From Cymbidium sinense (Eukaryota; Streptophyta; Magnoliopsida; Asparagales; Orchidaceae): 64,000 nucleotides of DNA. Positions 36,601-49,660 of the stretch are shown one piece after another (position 1 is the first letter of the stretch; every line of letters starts with the position of its first letter). Location of the stretch: the NCBI GenBank assembly GCA_021442155.1, contig CM038215.1, positions 281,530,413 through 281,594,412 on the forward strand. The letters are read 5' to 3'. A program made the translations under genes and the position numbers. The notes under the pieces were generated by a model. The model was not told the origin of the DNA. It made no database searches and saw only the letters and a list, made by a program, of their open reading frames with translations.

Positions 36601-39600
36601 GATATCCTTCTTAGATTCTTGCTCGATGGAAAATTCCTCAATAGGATACTTTCATTGCAAGTTCCTATTAATTTTTTTAGATTTGTTTCTCAAGGTGTAG
36701 GAATATTTTTAAACCTCAAAAGTATTTTGGTTATCTTTGAAAAGATAAAAGATTATTGGATATATTTGCATCTAAAACTTAAAAAATAGATAGGTTTCCT
36801 CATAAGGATTAACAATGGTCATCTAACCATGATATATTTTGGAATGTCCAATCTCACCCATGTAAATAGAATTTTCTCATCTCAGGGCTCACTTATTTAA
36901 TAAAGGGGCACTTTATTTGTTGAATTTTGACTGTAAAATAAAGTAAATATAGAGATTTTAAATTTTTGGGTGTTTGAATTACTACAAAGTAAAAGTCCAA
37001 GGCATTTGTAGCGTATTTGAAATGATTTGAAAGGGTAATTTGTGGTGCATGGGCAAATTTCAAATACATCAATTAGTATAAAGTGATGATCGCGATGCCT
37101 GATCGCTACCACTCTAAACCGCCACCGGGTTCGACCACAACCATCGACTATCGCAAGTGATCATCGCCACTACTACCCACCGGTCAGCTTCCACGGCCAC
37201 GACCGACCACCATTTCCACCACTAATCACCGTTGACTACCGCCACAACTAATCGACCACAACCACGCCTTTCACGACGCTAACCACCACCACCACTATCG
37301 TTGCCCAACACTGACTTTGTTGCCACTGCTAATCACCACCCACTACTAGTCCCAGCCCCACCCAATCGCTACCAAATACATTACATTACCCACACTTTAC
37401 CAAACTAGCAAAAACAAATCCCGATATTTGTAGAATTTTTTATTGAATAATTTAGAATAATCCTAATACATTACATTCACTTTATACTACATTTCTTTTT
37501 CACTGTATTCCATTTTCACCCAATGGAACATTCAACCATGCATTAAAAAGACAACTCTTTTTGAATTAGCTTCATTATTGAATAAACAACAACATACAAA
37601 TCTTTCTATTACAACTTTTCCTGGACCTTTCATTGAAAGATTTTAGTGGAAATGAAAGTGAATGCACCCAACAATTCATTAGCATAAAAAAAACTTGTTC
37701 AAGGACTTTACTATCAAAGAATGAATATAAGAAAAATCCTACATTTATGTAGTAATTATTAGTTATTTGGACATAAGAAATTCATGTGTTGTTTTTAAAA
37801 ATCCTATTTCTAACAATTTTCATGACTTAGAAATCTAAAATTGGCCCAATTAAACCTTAGATTTTAAGTGGTTCCTACAAATATGGCTACTTCATTATCT
37901 TCATCGATATTTTCAACCCTACCACCAACCTTCAAATCAATATAATAAGTTACCTAGTCCTCTTAACTAAATGATCCTTATATTTATAAGGGTGATTTCT
38001 TTATAGAGGTTGTTCCACATTCTACTTCTTCTCTAAACAAATAAAATTCAACAAAATCTTTATGATTAATCATTGCCACAAAAAAATCCTCTTACAAATT
38101 AATTCACAAGTGGTCAAATTGTTCAAAATTTCTTCACAAGTGCTTAAATTGATCAAAATTTTATCACTAAAATGTTCATATAAAGGATCATCTCTCCATT
38201 AGTTTTACTATTTCCTTAAGGATAATAAAAGATACCATGCTTGAAGAAACCATGCATGAAGGAGTCTTATCTAGTGTTCCTTTTCCAAGGGTTGTAAAAT
38301 ATGAATACTTTGTCACTACTTTTTGACTAGAGCTAATTATGTGTCACTTTTTGATATATTTAACTTTTATTACTTTTGTTTCTTTTTAGTTGGGGAAATT
38401 TTCCATTTTCTATATTTTTCATTCTAAAAATTAAAATTATTTTCTTTCACCTTAAAAAAACTATTCCTAATTTATATCATTAAGCACCATTAATATATAA
38501 ATAATAAACTTCATGTAATTGGTGTCATTCCTTCTAGTTTATTAGAAGAACTTGCTAGTAAACCTTTCTCAAATTAAGAGATATCATTAACGCTTCATAG
38601 CAATAGCCCAATAGTAACACTAAGGTCCAATTACTCCCACATTTAGTTTTGATCATATAAGAATATGTTAACTCTAGATTTGATGGTGAAAAACATGTGA
38701 TTACTGGATCTAATGACTTTAAGTGATCTATGCGGTGGCATTGCTCCCAAGGTTTGAATCATGGTTGACTTAATCGATCAATGTATTCAAGAAGTGATTG
38801 AAAGCTTCTGAATGTTTAAAGATGATTTCAAACATTTAAGGAAGGCCAATCCAAGATTTTTGAGTTTTAGAAGGTGTCAAAAGTGTGTAGGTTACTTAGG
38901 TGTATTTTTTTTACAATTTTTGTACTCACATGCACTAAAAATTATTATAATCTAAATTTTAATAATGTTAATTTTAACTTGAAAATAAAATTGAATTTTG
39001 TTGACAAACACTTACAAAATGTCAAAACAAACTTTATTTGAATTACTTGCTAATATAAAGTATTTTAATAAGATATTCATTTTAATTGTAATTATTTTCA
39101 TAATAAAATTTTGTTTAATTTTATTTCAAATAGATTTGGAGTGATATTTCAAATCATTTTCATGCTATTGTTCATATAAATCTAATAAATGTATCTTAAT
39201 TTACATGATATGTTTTAATCTTTAAAATCCTTCATTAAAACTCATTTTCTTGTGCAATACCTAAGAGGATAAAGCTCTAGTTTTGTATATCGAGGTCCCC
39301 TCAAACACAAAATTTATTTGGAACCCAACTTCAAATTACAATCTACTAAGTTGTGTGTCTGACTTATTAAGCTTTTAACGAACCAAGTATAAAACTATGA
39401 CCTATAGCTTACATTTGAAGGCTTTGCTGCCTAAATTAGTAGTTATAGGAGATTCTAAGAAAAACTAAGAAAACTTCTAACACCTCTTTAATAGCTAATT
39501 TTATTTTCTAAATTATGAAATTTTTTTTAATATAGGTTCTAAACTAATTCAAATTCTTATATCTCCCAAGAAAAAATTCAAATAGAGCTTCCAATCTTAA

Positions 39601-39618
39601 ACTATCCTTTAAAACTTT

Positions 39619-39801
39619 CTACAACATTTTAAAACTTGAAATAGATCTCACTTTAGTGTGAGATCTCATTTTGCATTGAAGGTTCCTTCCAACTCTCCCC
39701 TTGTCATAATAAGTTGAAGAAATAGCATCAACATTTCTTACAAGCCTAACACATAAGGAGACCATTATTAAGCCTAGCAAAACCAATGTTGATTTTGCCA
39801 C
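39619..39801 (-). pseudogene. Second copy of the small secreted-protein-like ORF
   Basis: Translation identical to 5,687-5,869, again with GTG in place of ATG. One substitution and a 3-base insertion lie immediately upstream, and both keep the frame open. About 70 bases downstream of the stop begins the interval where this copy carries roughly 280 extra bases. Conservation of the frame is only weak evidence of function, because the neighbouring 200 bases are also nearly indel-free. Confidence 0.35.
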
Positions 39802-42800
39802 TGGAAAAGAAGATGATAAAGAGTGATCTTCTTTAAGCTTTTATTTCCTCTCTTAATTTATCATGTGGGATATCAATAATATATTTTCAGGAGAACTTAT
39901 GATACCATCCAGCCAACTACTTTCAGAACTACCTTATGGGTTTCATTTGTAGAATTAAAAAAAATTCTCTTTATGGCATGTTGGCAAGTGGTTATGAGCA
40001 AGTTGTGCTTAAGATTATATCAAAATATTAGGTGCAAGAGGTGGTCACATAATTGAAGAATATACATAAGAGTTAAACATGCATGCATGTTGCTGAATCA
40101 AAGAGATCCTAACATATGAATAGGCCAATACATAGGAGACGCTCACTGGAAAAGAAGATTTTACCATTGAATTATCACTATATATTTATTCCTCATTCTG
40201 ATCCTACTTTTCCTTAGCCACTTGGCCCTCTAGTGAAAGGTTTTTGTTGGCACCCTTCATCTTTCTAATTTGGTATGGTTTTTTTTTTCTAATATTTCTT
40301 CAAATTATTAAATTTCCTAAAAAAAATGCATGTGTCCCTATTAAAATGTTATTTTATAAATTAGATTCTTACTTGAAAAGTTTTTCTTTTGGTTTGAAAG
40401 AATTTAATAGGACAAAATGTATATGAAAAGATAAGGTGATTCTTAATTATAAGTTTTATTTGGTTGTTTTAAGGAATTTAAAGAGAGGAAATGTTAAGGC
40501 TACGCTTGGTTTAATTAAATTGTGAGAGATCAAAATAAATGGAAAGAAAAATATTAAGATTAAATTATTTTTACCCACTTTTTTAATTAAAATTAAATTA
40601 AGAAACTTTTTTTTATTTCATTATAAAAATTTTGAGAAGGCGTGTATGCTATAACAATGATCACAAATAGTTTTCCTCACATATTGTATTATTGTTGTAC
40701 AATATGCTAAACTTCATTTCAAAATGATTGGACTCTAATATATAGCTATAAAATATTATTTTAATTAATAGTACTCAACTTAAGAATATTTATAAAGGAT
40801 TTCTTCTTATTTTTTGAAATAAATTTGAGAAGTCTGCATTTTTGATAATGAATATTGTTGCATGGTAGGATATTCATGCTAATAGAAAAAAATGTTTAAC
40901 ATTTTAGCTTTGTATGATGAGCCATCTTACACATAAATAAAAGAAGAATTGTGAGCAACACAAGAGTTTTTACATTGAAATAAAGGCCCAAAAAGAAAAA
41001 AACACCATAGGACTTACCCTAGTTAAATTGATTTAACTAGTATATGTCGTTAGTTACTAATGATGCTATTCTTCGTAATTGAGAAAGGTAGATAATGGAT
41101 TCTATGATAGAATTTATGAGAATCTCGAGGAATTAGAATTGCCTTCAAAAATCATTTATGATATGCTTGATTATTCTTCTTTAAGGAGACAGATGAGAGA
41201 CCAAGAAATTCGATAAACTTCTATTTTACATCAAGAGTAGTCAGGTGTTGATGTTGTACATCAATATTATTATAGAAGTCATGCATCAATGTTCTTGGTG
41301 TCATGTGGCAAAATAGGACGGTGTTGATGTTGTTTTTCACATCATTCATCAATCTTATAAGTGATGAAATATGTCAACGGTGTGCTGCTTCATAGGCCAT
41401 GGTATTTTTCGATGGTATACATCAATCTTATAAGAAATGGCAAGTAATGAAGCTACCGTGCATCAAAAGATAGTTGTTAGAGTCCATAGTTGGTGCTACA
41501 AGAATATTATAATTGGATAATATTGATTAAAAGACCATAGTCAAGTGATAATGGTTAGATAACTATGGTTTGATGATGTGTGGGAGACTATACTTAGTAT
41601 GGTCGGGATATTGTAATGCCTATGGTGGTCAAAATATTATAGGCAAAGGATAATGGTCGAAAAGAACGTAATCATGGCAATGGTTAGATGACCTAAATTG
41701 GTGATAAGGGTCAAATAACTGTAATAGAGTGACAGTGATCGAGTGTTCATAATCAGGCACTGTTGATTAAAAATAATAATTGGTGAAAATAGTAAGGCGA
41801 CTATAAAGAGAAATTGATGGTCCGGAAATCATTGGTGAGCAATGGTAATTTAAGTGATTGTAATGACAGAGACCAAGCAATTATAGTCAAACTATGTTAG
41901 TTGGGAAATCGTAGCGTAAGATAGTAATCAGACCGCAATTTGGCAACAATGGTTGAATGACCATATTGGGTGTGGATAGAAAAGTAACTATAGTCAAGAA
42001 ATGATAGTTGGGTAACCATAGTTCAAAAATCATAAATAAATAATGATGGTCCGGTGATTGTAACTTGACAATGGCGGATCTAGTGACCATAATTGGGTAA
42101 TGGTGGTTTTGTGATCATAGTTAGGTGACAATGAGTAGACAACTGTAATCACACAATGATGGTTTAGAGTAGTAAATGAGTGATGGTGGTTTAGAAATCA
42201 TAGTTAATTCACATTGGTCGAGAGACCATAATCAAGCGATGGGGTTAAAATGATCATACTCAAGTAAATGTGGCCACTATAGTCAAGAAATGATGGTCTG
42301 AAGATAATAGTTTAGAGTTGATGATCAAATGAATGCAGTTAGGTAATGGTGATACAGTCACCATAATCTAGCACGATAGTCAAGAGATCTAGTCAAGTAC
42401 TAGTGGTTAGGCAATTATAATCGAGTGAGGGTGGTTGGGAGATTATAGATGGGTTATAATGGTAGGAAAATCATAAAATGGAAACTATAATTCATCTCTT
42501 TGGGAAGTGATGAGGACTAGGAGACCATAAATGATCGAAATGCATTTTGATGATAACGGTCAGATGACAATAATGTGATTATAGATGTCAAATAATAGTA
42601 ATTTGATGTTGGCAACTTGATGATGGTGAAGGTCAATCAACGGTCTAATGGTGATAATCAAGCGATGATTTGATGATGATTGTCATGCAATAGTGGTCCA
42701 ATAATGTCAGTCAAGCCACAATTAGCTAACAATAAGGGTTGAGTGATAGTGTTCAAATGATGGAAATCAAGAAATGGTCCTATGTTGAATGTCAGCATCA

Positions 42801-42967
42801 GAAGTTTAATTGTAGTAATGAGATGTTGAGTAATAGCAACCTAACGCCAATGGTGGGATAGTAGAATTCTAACAATGATGGTTTGATCATGGTGATCAAG
42901 CATTGGTCGTTCAATGACTGGAGTTGGGTTAAGTCAATCTAACGCTAGATCGAGGTCATTTTATGAC

Positions 42968-43740
42968 TCGAGCTTGATTAGTTGATTATCAAGTCATGAA
43001 ATATTTATAACGACTAATTTTGATGTTAATGTGAAGTCCGCTCGTCGATTGGAGGTTATTTGGATTAATTTTGATGATGTCTGTATTTAGCCTCGATTTA
43101 GTACCACTTCGATTATTCGACATTTGTAGACTCATCAATTGAGCGCAATAATCTCATTTGATAGATTTTGATATTTCAAAGCTAACGAAATCAATTTCAT
43201 GAACGGAGTCATTTGGCTTGATCGGCACCTCTCGATATGCGTGAATATTGATAACTCGAGCACTTAATCGCTTGATTATTAAGTTGTGTTATATTTATAT
43301 CATGACCAATTTCAACGCTCAATGCGATGACAAGTCAAATCGATGGAGGTCCTTTGGATTGATTTTGGCACGCCTAGTGTATTTCAAACCTCAATTTGCG
43401 TGTTATCACTTAAAATCATTCGACATTTAGACAGACTCGTATGAATTGAGCGCGGACAGTCTCATTTGATAGTTTTCAATATTTTGAAGCTAACAGCGTA
43501 GCATGATCAATTTCATGAATCGAGATCACATCGCCACGCTTCTCCACTCGATATGCATCACACATTGTTATCTCGCTTAATCGATTGATCATTAGATTTT
43601 GCAATATCTATATTCGATCAATTTCATTATTCGAACACAATGGTGAATTCCATTCATCAATTGGAAGTGGTTTCGACCATTTTCGACGTCGTGCATTTTG
43701 AGCCTCAATTTGCGCACTATCACCTCCAAAGTCCGTCGAA
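42968..43740. repeat. ~310-bp tandem repeat, second copy
   Basis: Same array as 8,961-9,740, with unit starts at about 42,968, 43,256 and 43,573. The first unit is shorter than in copy 1 because many short C/G words are missing. The corresponding units of the two copies match each other far better than neighbouring units do, so the array was already there before the segment was duplicated. Confidence 0.85.
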
Positions 43741-44479
43741 TTCGATTTATGAGCTTATCTTGATTTATGACATATATGTGGGGGTCAACAAGTTGACTGT
43801 AATATTCAATTGCATTTTAAAAAATAAGTTTTCATTCCAACCCAATTCTACATTTGTAGTCAAAAGAGACATCGATAACCCATAATCTAGATAACATTAT
43901 TAGCTTCAATGTTTGGCATGTGTAATGAATGGGCTTTTACTTCATAATCAATTACTTTCAAACTTTCTTAAGCATACTAGATTAATATTATCATGAATCA
44001 TGGCTTGAAATACTTCATAAAAGTTGCTTTAGGAACCTAAGGCCTCAATCCTCTCCATAGAGTGCATCAATTGATATATTTTCTTAATGGTACATGTAAT
44101 GCATTCTCATTTACATTTTGTAATACCAGTGTGTGTATTCGTGTTCTAATTTATTATTGTGAATTTTGTTAGGTAACACCCCTTACCTAACAAATTTAGG
44201 TTGGAATTTGTGTCATTCATTCGATAATTTTTCTTTTTATCTTTCCCGCAACACAATGGGAAGGTGGTGACAAAAGTATGTTGCTTGAGCTCTTGTTATC
44301 ATTTTTTTCTTTGATATTCATGTTGGACACGTAATTCGCTTTATTCTACCACGGTTATAATGCCTCCCTCGCCTAAATATTACATGAGTCGAGATATTTG
44401 ACAATAAAGAAGAAATGGGACTGCACTTTGTACCACTCCTGCACTTTGTACCCTCCTGATTTCTTCTTCATTTTGGGCT

Positions 44480-44505
44480 GTCCGCACGTAGGTCTACGTG
44501 CGGAC
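44480..44505. repeat. Perfect 12-bp hairpin, GTCCGCACGTAG arms
   Basis: gtccgcacgtag (44,480-44,491) and its exact complement ctacgtgcggac (44,494-44,505) are separated by two bases; a third partial copy, tccgcacgtaa, follows at 44,506. It sits within 100 bases of the breakpoint. It is GC-rich against the background. Confidence 0.9.
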
Positions 44506-44675
44506 TCCGCACGTAATATTTCCTCCGGCCCTAGACCGCCTTGGTACGTGATAAACAATTTGCCTTTCTTGAGACGAAAGACATTCTATTGGCCAAATGC
44601 ATCCTACTCACTCAACTGTTTTATGACTCATCATGGTGATTTCAAGTAGCTAACAATTTGAAAAATTCACCTACA

Positions 44676-47013
44676 GCATCTTTGCATATTGAATATCCAA
44701 TGTTATTTGAACTTCGCAATGCGTCAACTGGATCTCTCATTGTGGTGCTAGAGTTCATTGCTGAGGAGGGGATGGTGTACATGCCATATTGGGTATTTGT
44801 GATGTCTAAATGATTTTATGTTCTTGAAGTTTCCTTTTTCTTCTTGAATAAAATGGTACCTCATGCTAATCTTGGATTTCTTTAAATGCTTACAGATGAT
44901 GCAAAATTTGCTTTTGCAAGAGGGGGACATAAATCAAGAGTGCTACCAAGGGAACATATGTCAAGTTTAATACACACAAAGACTTCTTAGATATTTCAAA
45001 TCCAAGGCCATGTAGGTTTGACCACTCGTTGGCTTATTTGATATATCCGGAAGATTCTGCTTAAACTAGTAAAATCCATATTTCTTGGAACTTGCAAAGA
45101 TGGAAAGGACATTGAGGAACTACTCTTGCTTGACTACGGTGATATCATGGTTCCATATAATAATAAGAAGTATTACATAGATATTGTGGAAACAAAGCCT
45201 AGATGAAATTAGCATTATTGAGACAGACAGAGGTCGATTTTGCACCCCTCTTGACTATAAAGAACCTGAACGGCCCCAACCATCTGTTCTATCTAACAAA
45301 TCACAAGGTCATAGTACTTAATCTCATTTCATTCAAGCTACCCCATGTTCTTTTATGCTTTTTTTCTTGCTACCCTATGTTCTTTTTTGCTCTTTTTTAA
45401 CTTCTTGTTCCCTTGTTGGTAGTGTTTTGTAATGCAGTTGCTACTTCATACAATTTCTAACTTAATTTTCTTTCTTTACCGCTAATAATTATTCGTAGTA
45501 GGATAATTCTAAATCACGTCCCATTATCAATGCGTTAGGATAATTGTAGGGTATGTTGGAAATTCACTAAATTAATGTGCCAAAACCTAAAAGCTCAAGC
45601 CCGTGGATCAAGGCATGTTACCGTTAATGCTCCGCTTTGATGAATTTGTTCTAAGGGACTTTATGATGCATCACACCTTATGCTCTCTAGGTATAAAATA
45701 GAATAGTTCTAGGATTTTATGCATCTTCGAGTTTTTTGTGCTTCTATTATAGATAGGGGTTATATTGTAATAAAAAAATATGTATTTTTACTATTATAAT
45801 GAGTGCTATATTGAAATACTAAGATTGACTTAACATGTTTAAGACATCGATTTTGATCGAAATTCTAAATTGGGCAGCAACATGTACTTATGGCCATTGA
45901 CATCTTAGAATTTCATACAATCACAAATTAGGTCAAGTAGATATCTTTAAATATAATGAAACTAAAACATATATTATCTGACTAAAGGCACTGACATCCA
46001 AGTAGTCCGAACCAAACACAAACAACCCCATATGTTCAATTCCCAAATGCAACAAAACTCTGTTGTGCCTTTTGAATCACCTAAACCATTTAATTTTCTA
46101 AGACTTATTTGATATCTTTTGCATTATTAGAACATAACATTGCATTTAATCTACTTTCTGATTTGAAAATTTTGGTTGAAGATGTAATGAATCATGAAAA
46201 AGAAGCACAATCCTTTCGTGGTTCTGAGGCGGTTGGATGGAAAGCCTTCAACGACGCTTCCCAAAGATTCGACCATCGAGAATCAGGCTGTCGAAGCATC
46301 AAATGGTTCAAATAGTTTGATGGCGAAGCATCTGCGCTTCACGAAGACCTCGAAGCTCGTCTTTGGTTCAAATGCAGGCCATGCACCCAAAGAAGCTCAA
46401 GGTATGAAAACTTATCATACTATACTAAGTTTCAGCCATGTAGTGCATCATCATTTCTATCATCATCATGGTTTTCTGGATATAGATTCCATTTTTCTCT
46501 TTTTTAATTGAGAATGACATAAATTAAAATGATAAGAAGCAAAGTGCGGAAAATTGAGAAGAATGGATCGAGAAATGATTATTAGAGGATTGTGACACAG
46601 TATGTATTTGAGATTAAAATAGTAGAACTTAAATTTGGGTTATTTAGGAACCGCCTGAGATCACTTTTATTTTTTATTTTCTATTTTTTTAAATTTTTTT
46701 ATATATGTTTTGACTTTAAATAAAATATATTTAGTTGTGATAATTATTTTTAAAAATATTTAAAACATCTAAAAGTTATTTTTTAGTGTTTTTCAAAATA
46801 ATATGATTTATTTCTTAAAACAAAAAATAAATTATTATCATTAAATTCCAAAAAAAAATCCCTTAAATATGAGATATTATTATAATTTACAATAGACTTT
46901 TAAATTAAAATTGCTTCTCTTCTCATTTGGTGCCTAAGGAAGAATCTCCCAAGCAAGAAGAAGAGACCAAGTTTCTGGCATTCACAGGAAAGAAGTACTC
47001 GTTAAAGGGCTGA
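44676..47013 (+). pseudogene. UFD1: UFD1 pseudogene, introns retained, N-terminus missing
   Basis: Host-gene remnant of UFD1, the cofactor that with NPL4 recruits ubiquitinated substrates to the CDC48/p97 segregase. Exon a (44,676-44,792) reads ASLHIEYPMLFELRNA ... VLEFIAEEGMVYMPYW; a GT..AG intron follows (44,793-44,895). Exon b starts MMQNLLLQEGDI and contains TKGTYVKFNTHKDFLDISNP. Exon c (about 45,106-45,308) has LRNYSCLT, DIMVPYNNKKYYIDIVETKP, ISIIETD and DYKEPERPQPSV. Exon d (about 46,180-46,401) has NPFVVLRRLDGKPSTT and KLVFGSNAGHAPKEAQ. Exon e (46,939-47,013) has ESPKQEEETKFLAFTGKKYS and a normal stop after LKG. The first 60 or so residues of the double-psi barrel domain are absent, and exons a, b and c carry frameshifts. 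Retained introns show a DNA-level copy, not a retrocopy. Confidence 0.9.
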
Positions 47014-48857
47014 TGAGTCCGTAGCATGTATTATCAATCTCATTAATGACTAGAAGTCTTCATATTTGATAAATAATTCAGGGGAAAATTACATATATAT
47101 AGCACTCAAAATATGACTCTTTACAAAATCAACACCCACTTGTTTTAATTTTTCAATTTCTCATTCAAATATCAAAAGTCACAATAAAATTTAAACTCAT
47201 TTTTCATTTTTATCATATCGATCAAATACATGCATGAACATATCGGTCAGCTTGCTAGTTGAAAAGAATGGAATGAGTGTTCATTTTATAAATACATAAG
47301 TTTTGAATGTTATGTATGTAATTATCCTAAGCTTATTGCTAGTAAATTTTTAACCATTCTTGACAAGTCATTTGATTGGACATTATATCAGCTCATCCTA
47401 ATTAAGAATTATGTAGGACTTCATGAGAGATTATTAAAGATCTATCTAACTCAAGTTCTAACTTATTTAACCCTCACAACAATGGCCCAAAGATTACTCA
47501 TTGAGCTCTCATCTTGGCAAAATGTTTGAGGCCGACTTTAGTCAATGATTCAAATATAGCTATCCTACCTTAGTAAGATGTCAGGAACCAAGTTGCCAAT
47601 ATGAAGATTGTTAAGACCCAAGAAGCTATTCTTAACCAACCTCCAAAAATTGACCCAAGACCTTATCAACAATTCCCAAACCTACTTTTCCCATACCTTA
47701 AACTTACTAAGTCTTTGCTTGACAACTACTTGTCTTATGTATAAGAGATGTTATACCATTCTACTGCTAAATGTTATTTCAAGCAGAGGTCTACACATTC
47801 AATATATAAATTTGCATAGAGGTTCTAAGCCTATGCATCAAAAGATTTGCCCAAACACTTATACCCCTTTAAAAAATATCATTAATGCTTACACACTTAG
47901 GTGACCATGGAGGCTTATTTAAAGTGGCCTTGATGCTTATACATCAAGCATTTGTAGGAGATCTTAATCACTTTTATAAGTTGCTATAATGAACTCTCTA
48001 GATTTAAGAAGAGAGAAAATAGAGACCCAAAAGTTTAATTTAATCTTATGAGGTTATGCTTATAATTAAAATATAATTTTTTTTTCATAATTATATTTTG
48101 ATATGTACTACCAATTTTGCTAAAGTTAGTGTAGGTGTGAATTTGGTTGCTTTAGAAAGGGCTTAAAATTACAAATTAAGTATAAAGTTTAGTATAGTTT
48201 ATTTATAATTCAAGTGAAGTTAGTGACCTAATTAACATGAGAGCAATTAAATTGTCATTATAGAATTAAGATTCAAGTAAACTTTTTATTTTGTCAATGG
48301 TTCATAAAATTAGGGCATTTAAAATGATAAAAAGTTAAGAAAACTAGTACACACTCATGTATATAAAAATTTTAGACATATAAATAATATTTAAAAATAA
48401 TAACTATTTTATGCTATTTTGAAAGAATATTATAACCAAGATAAAGTAAATAAAATAATTTGATTCTTGTCTAAATCTTAATATGCTAAAGTTACAATCA
48501 TTATAATGTTTAAAGATTTATCAAATTATTATATTAACTATTTGCTCGATTCTTTGATTATACATGAGTAAAAGCTAGGGCTATAAATTAAAAATGATAG
48601 TAATAAGAAGACAATGAATCAAATAGCCCTAGAACTTAAAATTTTGATGGTGCAATTGCTGAATCTCCAACCATGTTGATGCTACATTTATTTTAAAAAA
48701 CTCAACTCCTTTCTAAAAAAAATAAAAAAATAGATAGAAAAAAAATGAGAAAAGTAAAGCATTCAATGAAAATAATTATGATAATATTATGGCAAAATTT
48801 TTAAATTAGGCTTAATGCTAATCTTAATTAGCAATTTATGCACGAAAAAAAAAATAT
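47014..48857. other. AT-rich stretch without a recognisable gene
   Basis: The first few hundred bases could be UFD1 3' flank. The open frame at 47,608-47,904 has no supporting features. No repeat of the flanks was found. Confidence 0.5.
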
Positions 48858-48960
48858 AGTCGTCCGTACAACGGACGACTGGTGCCAACGTGGACTTGGC
48901 GTCGCTCAACGGACGATTGGATCGGGATGAGTTTCTCGTTCGTTGAACGGACGACTGACA
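48858..48960. repeat. Hairpin and repeated ACGGACGAC motif
   Basis: agtcgtccgt (48,858-48,867), a 3-base loop and the exact complement acggacgact (48,871-48,880). The word caacggacgattgg recurs at 48,907 and gaacggacgactgac at 48,945, so one GC-rich motif appears three times forward and once inverted in 100 bases. It directly precedes the four-unit 175-bp array and may mark an element end. Confidence 0.85.
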
Positions 48961-48999
48961 GTAATTTAATTTTAAAACAAAAAATATGGCGGCAGTTTT

Positions 49000-49660
49000 C
49001 GTATTTTGTGCATATCGGAGTCAGACGGCGTCAAAATCGAGCAAACTTGGTATCGTTGGAATCATAACGAATTTCTACAACTTTTATGTTAATCAAAATT
49101 TATGATTGTGGCCCGATACATAGCAGATTTTGCATGTGCAAACCGCAAAAGACGGAGCTAAAATTTCAAAGCAAAGAATCGTATTTTGCGCAGATCGAAG
49201 TCATAATGGTGTTGGAATCGAACGAACTTTATATCGTTAAAATCATAACGAAATTTTCTACAACTTTCATGTTGGTCAAGATTTATGATTGCGGCCCGAT
49301 ACGCAGAAGATTTTGCAACGCATGAAAGCGGCTGAGCTGAAAGTTCGAGAATCGATGCGTGTACCGAGTCATATGGTGTTAGAATTGAGAGAACTTTGCA
49401 TCGTTGGAATCATAACGAAATTTTCTACAATTTTCATGTTGGTTAAAATTTACGATTCCAGCCGATACACCCCAGATTTTGCTAATGCGGAAGCGTGGCG
49501 CTGAGCTGAAAGTTCGAGCGAAATCATATTTTGCCAGACGGTCATACAATGTTGGAATTGAGTGAACTTTATATCGTTGGAATCGTAACAAAATTTTCTA
49601 CAACTTTTATGTTGGTCAAAATTTATGATTGCAGCCTGATACGCAGCATATTTTGAGAAA
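49000..49660. repeat. ~175-bp repeat, four units
   Basis: Units begin near 49,000, 49,180, 49,353 and 49,525 (periods 180, 173, 172). Each contains gagtcat-type, 'gaactttatatcgttggaat', 'cataacgaaattttctacaa', 'catgttggtcaaaattta' and 'ggcccgatacgcag' words. It lies in the same orientation as the two-unit array at 52,780 and on the far (3') side of the PMD gene. The units agree better with each other than with the two-unit array. Open frames through it on both strands are repeat artefacts. Confidence 0.9.

Larger units (their letters stand above)
33617..44405. repeat. Segment A', second copy of the block
   Basis: Direct repeat of 1-10,416 at an offset near 33,616. It holds the counterparts of every feature described in segment A: ATGGT-rich repeats at 33,880-34,400 and 41,230-42,900, a CCA-rich block at 37,090-37,370, the small minus-strand ORF at 39,619-39,801 and the roughly 310-bp tandem repeat at 42,968-43,740. 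Similarity stops close to 44,416, where the copy-2-only interval begins. No gene is supported in it apart from the small ORF entry. Confidence 0.97.

Noticed and set aside
46650..46870. Second copy of the 33,001 MITE inside the UFD1 intron
   Set aside because: The left end and A/T interior are similar, but the right end does not match and no target duplication is visible.
47608..47904. 98-codon plus-strand frame
   Set aside because: No recognisable motif, non-ATG start, no splice context.
49000..49660. Centromeric satellite, because the unit is close to 178 bases
   Set aside because: Only four units, located beside a PMD gene and shared with a two-unit array inside a transposon; no long array.
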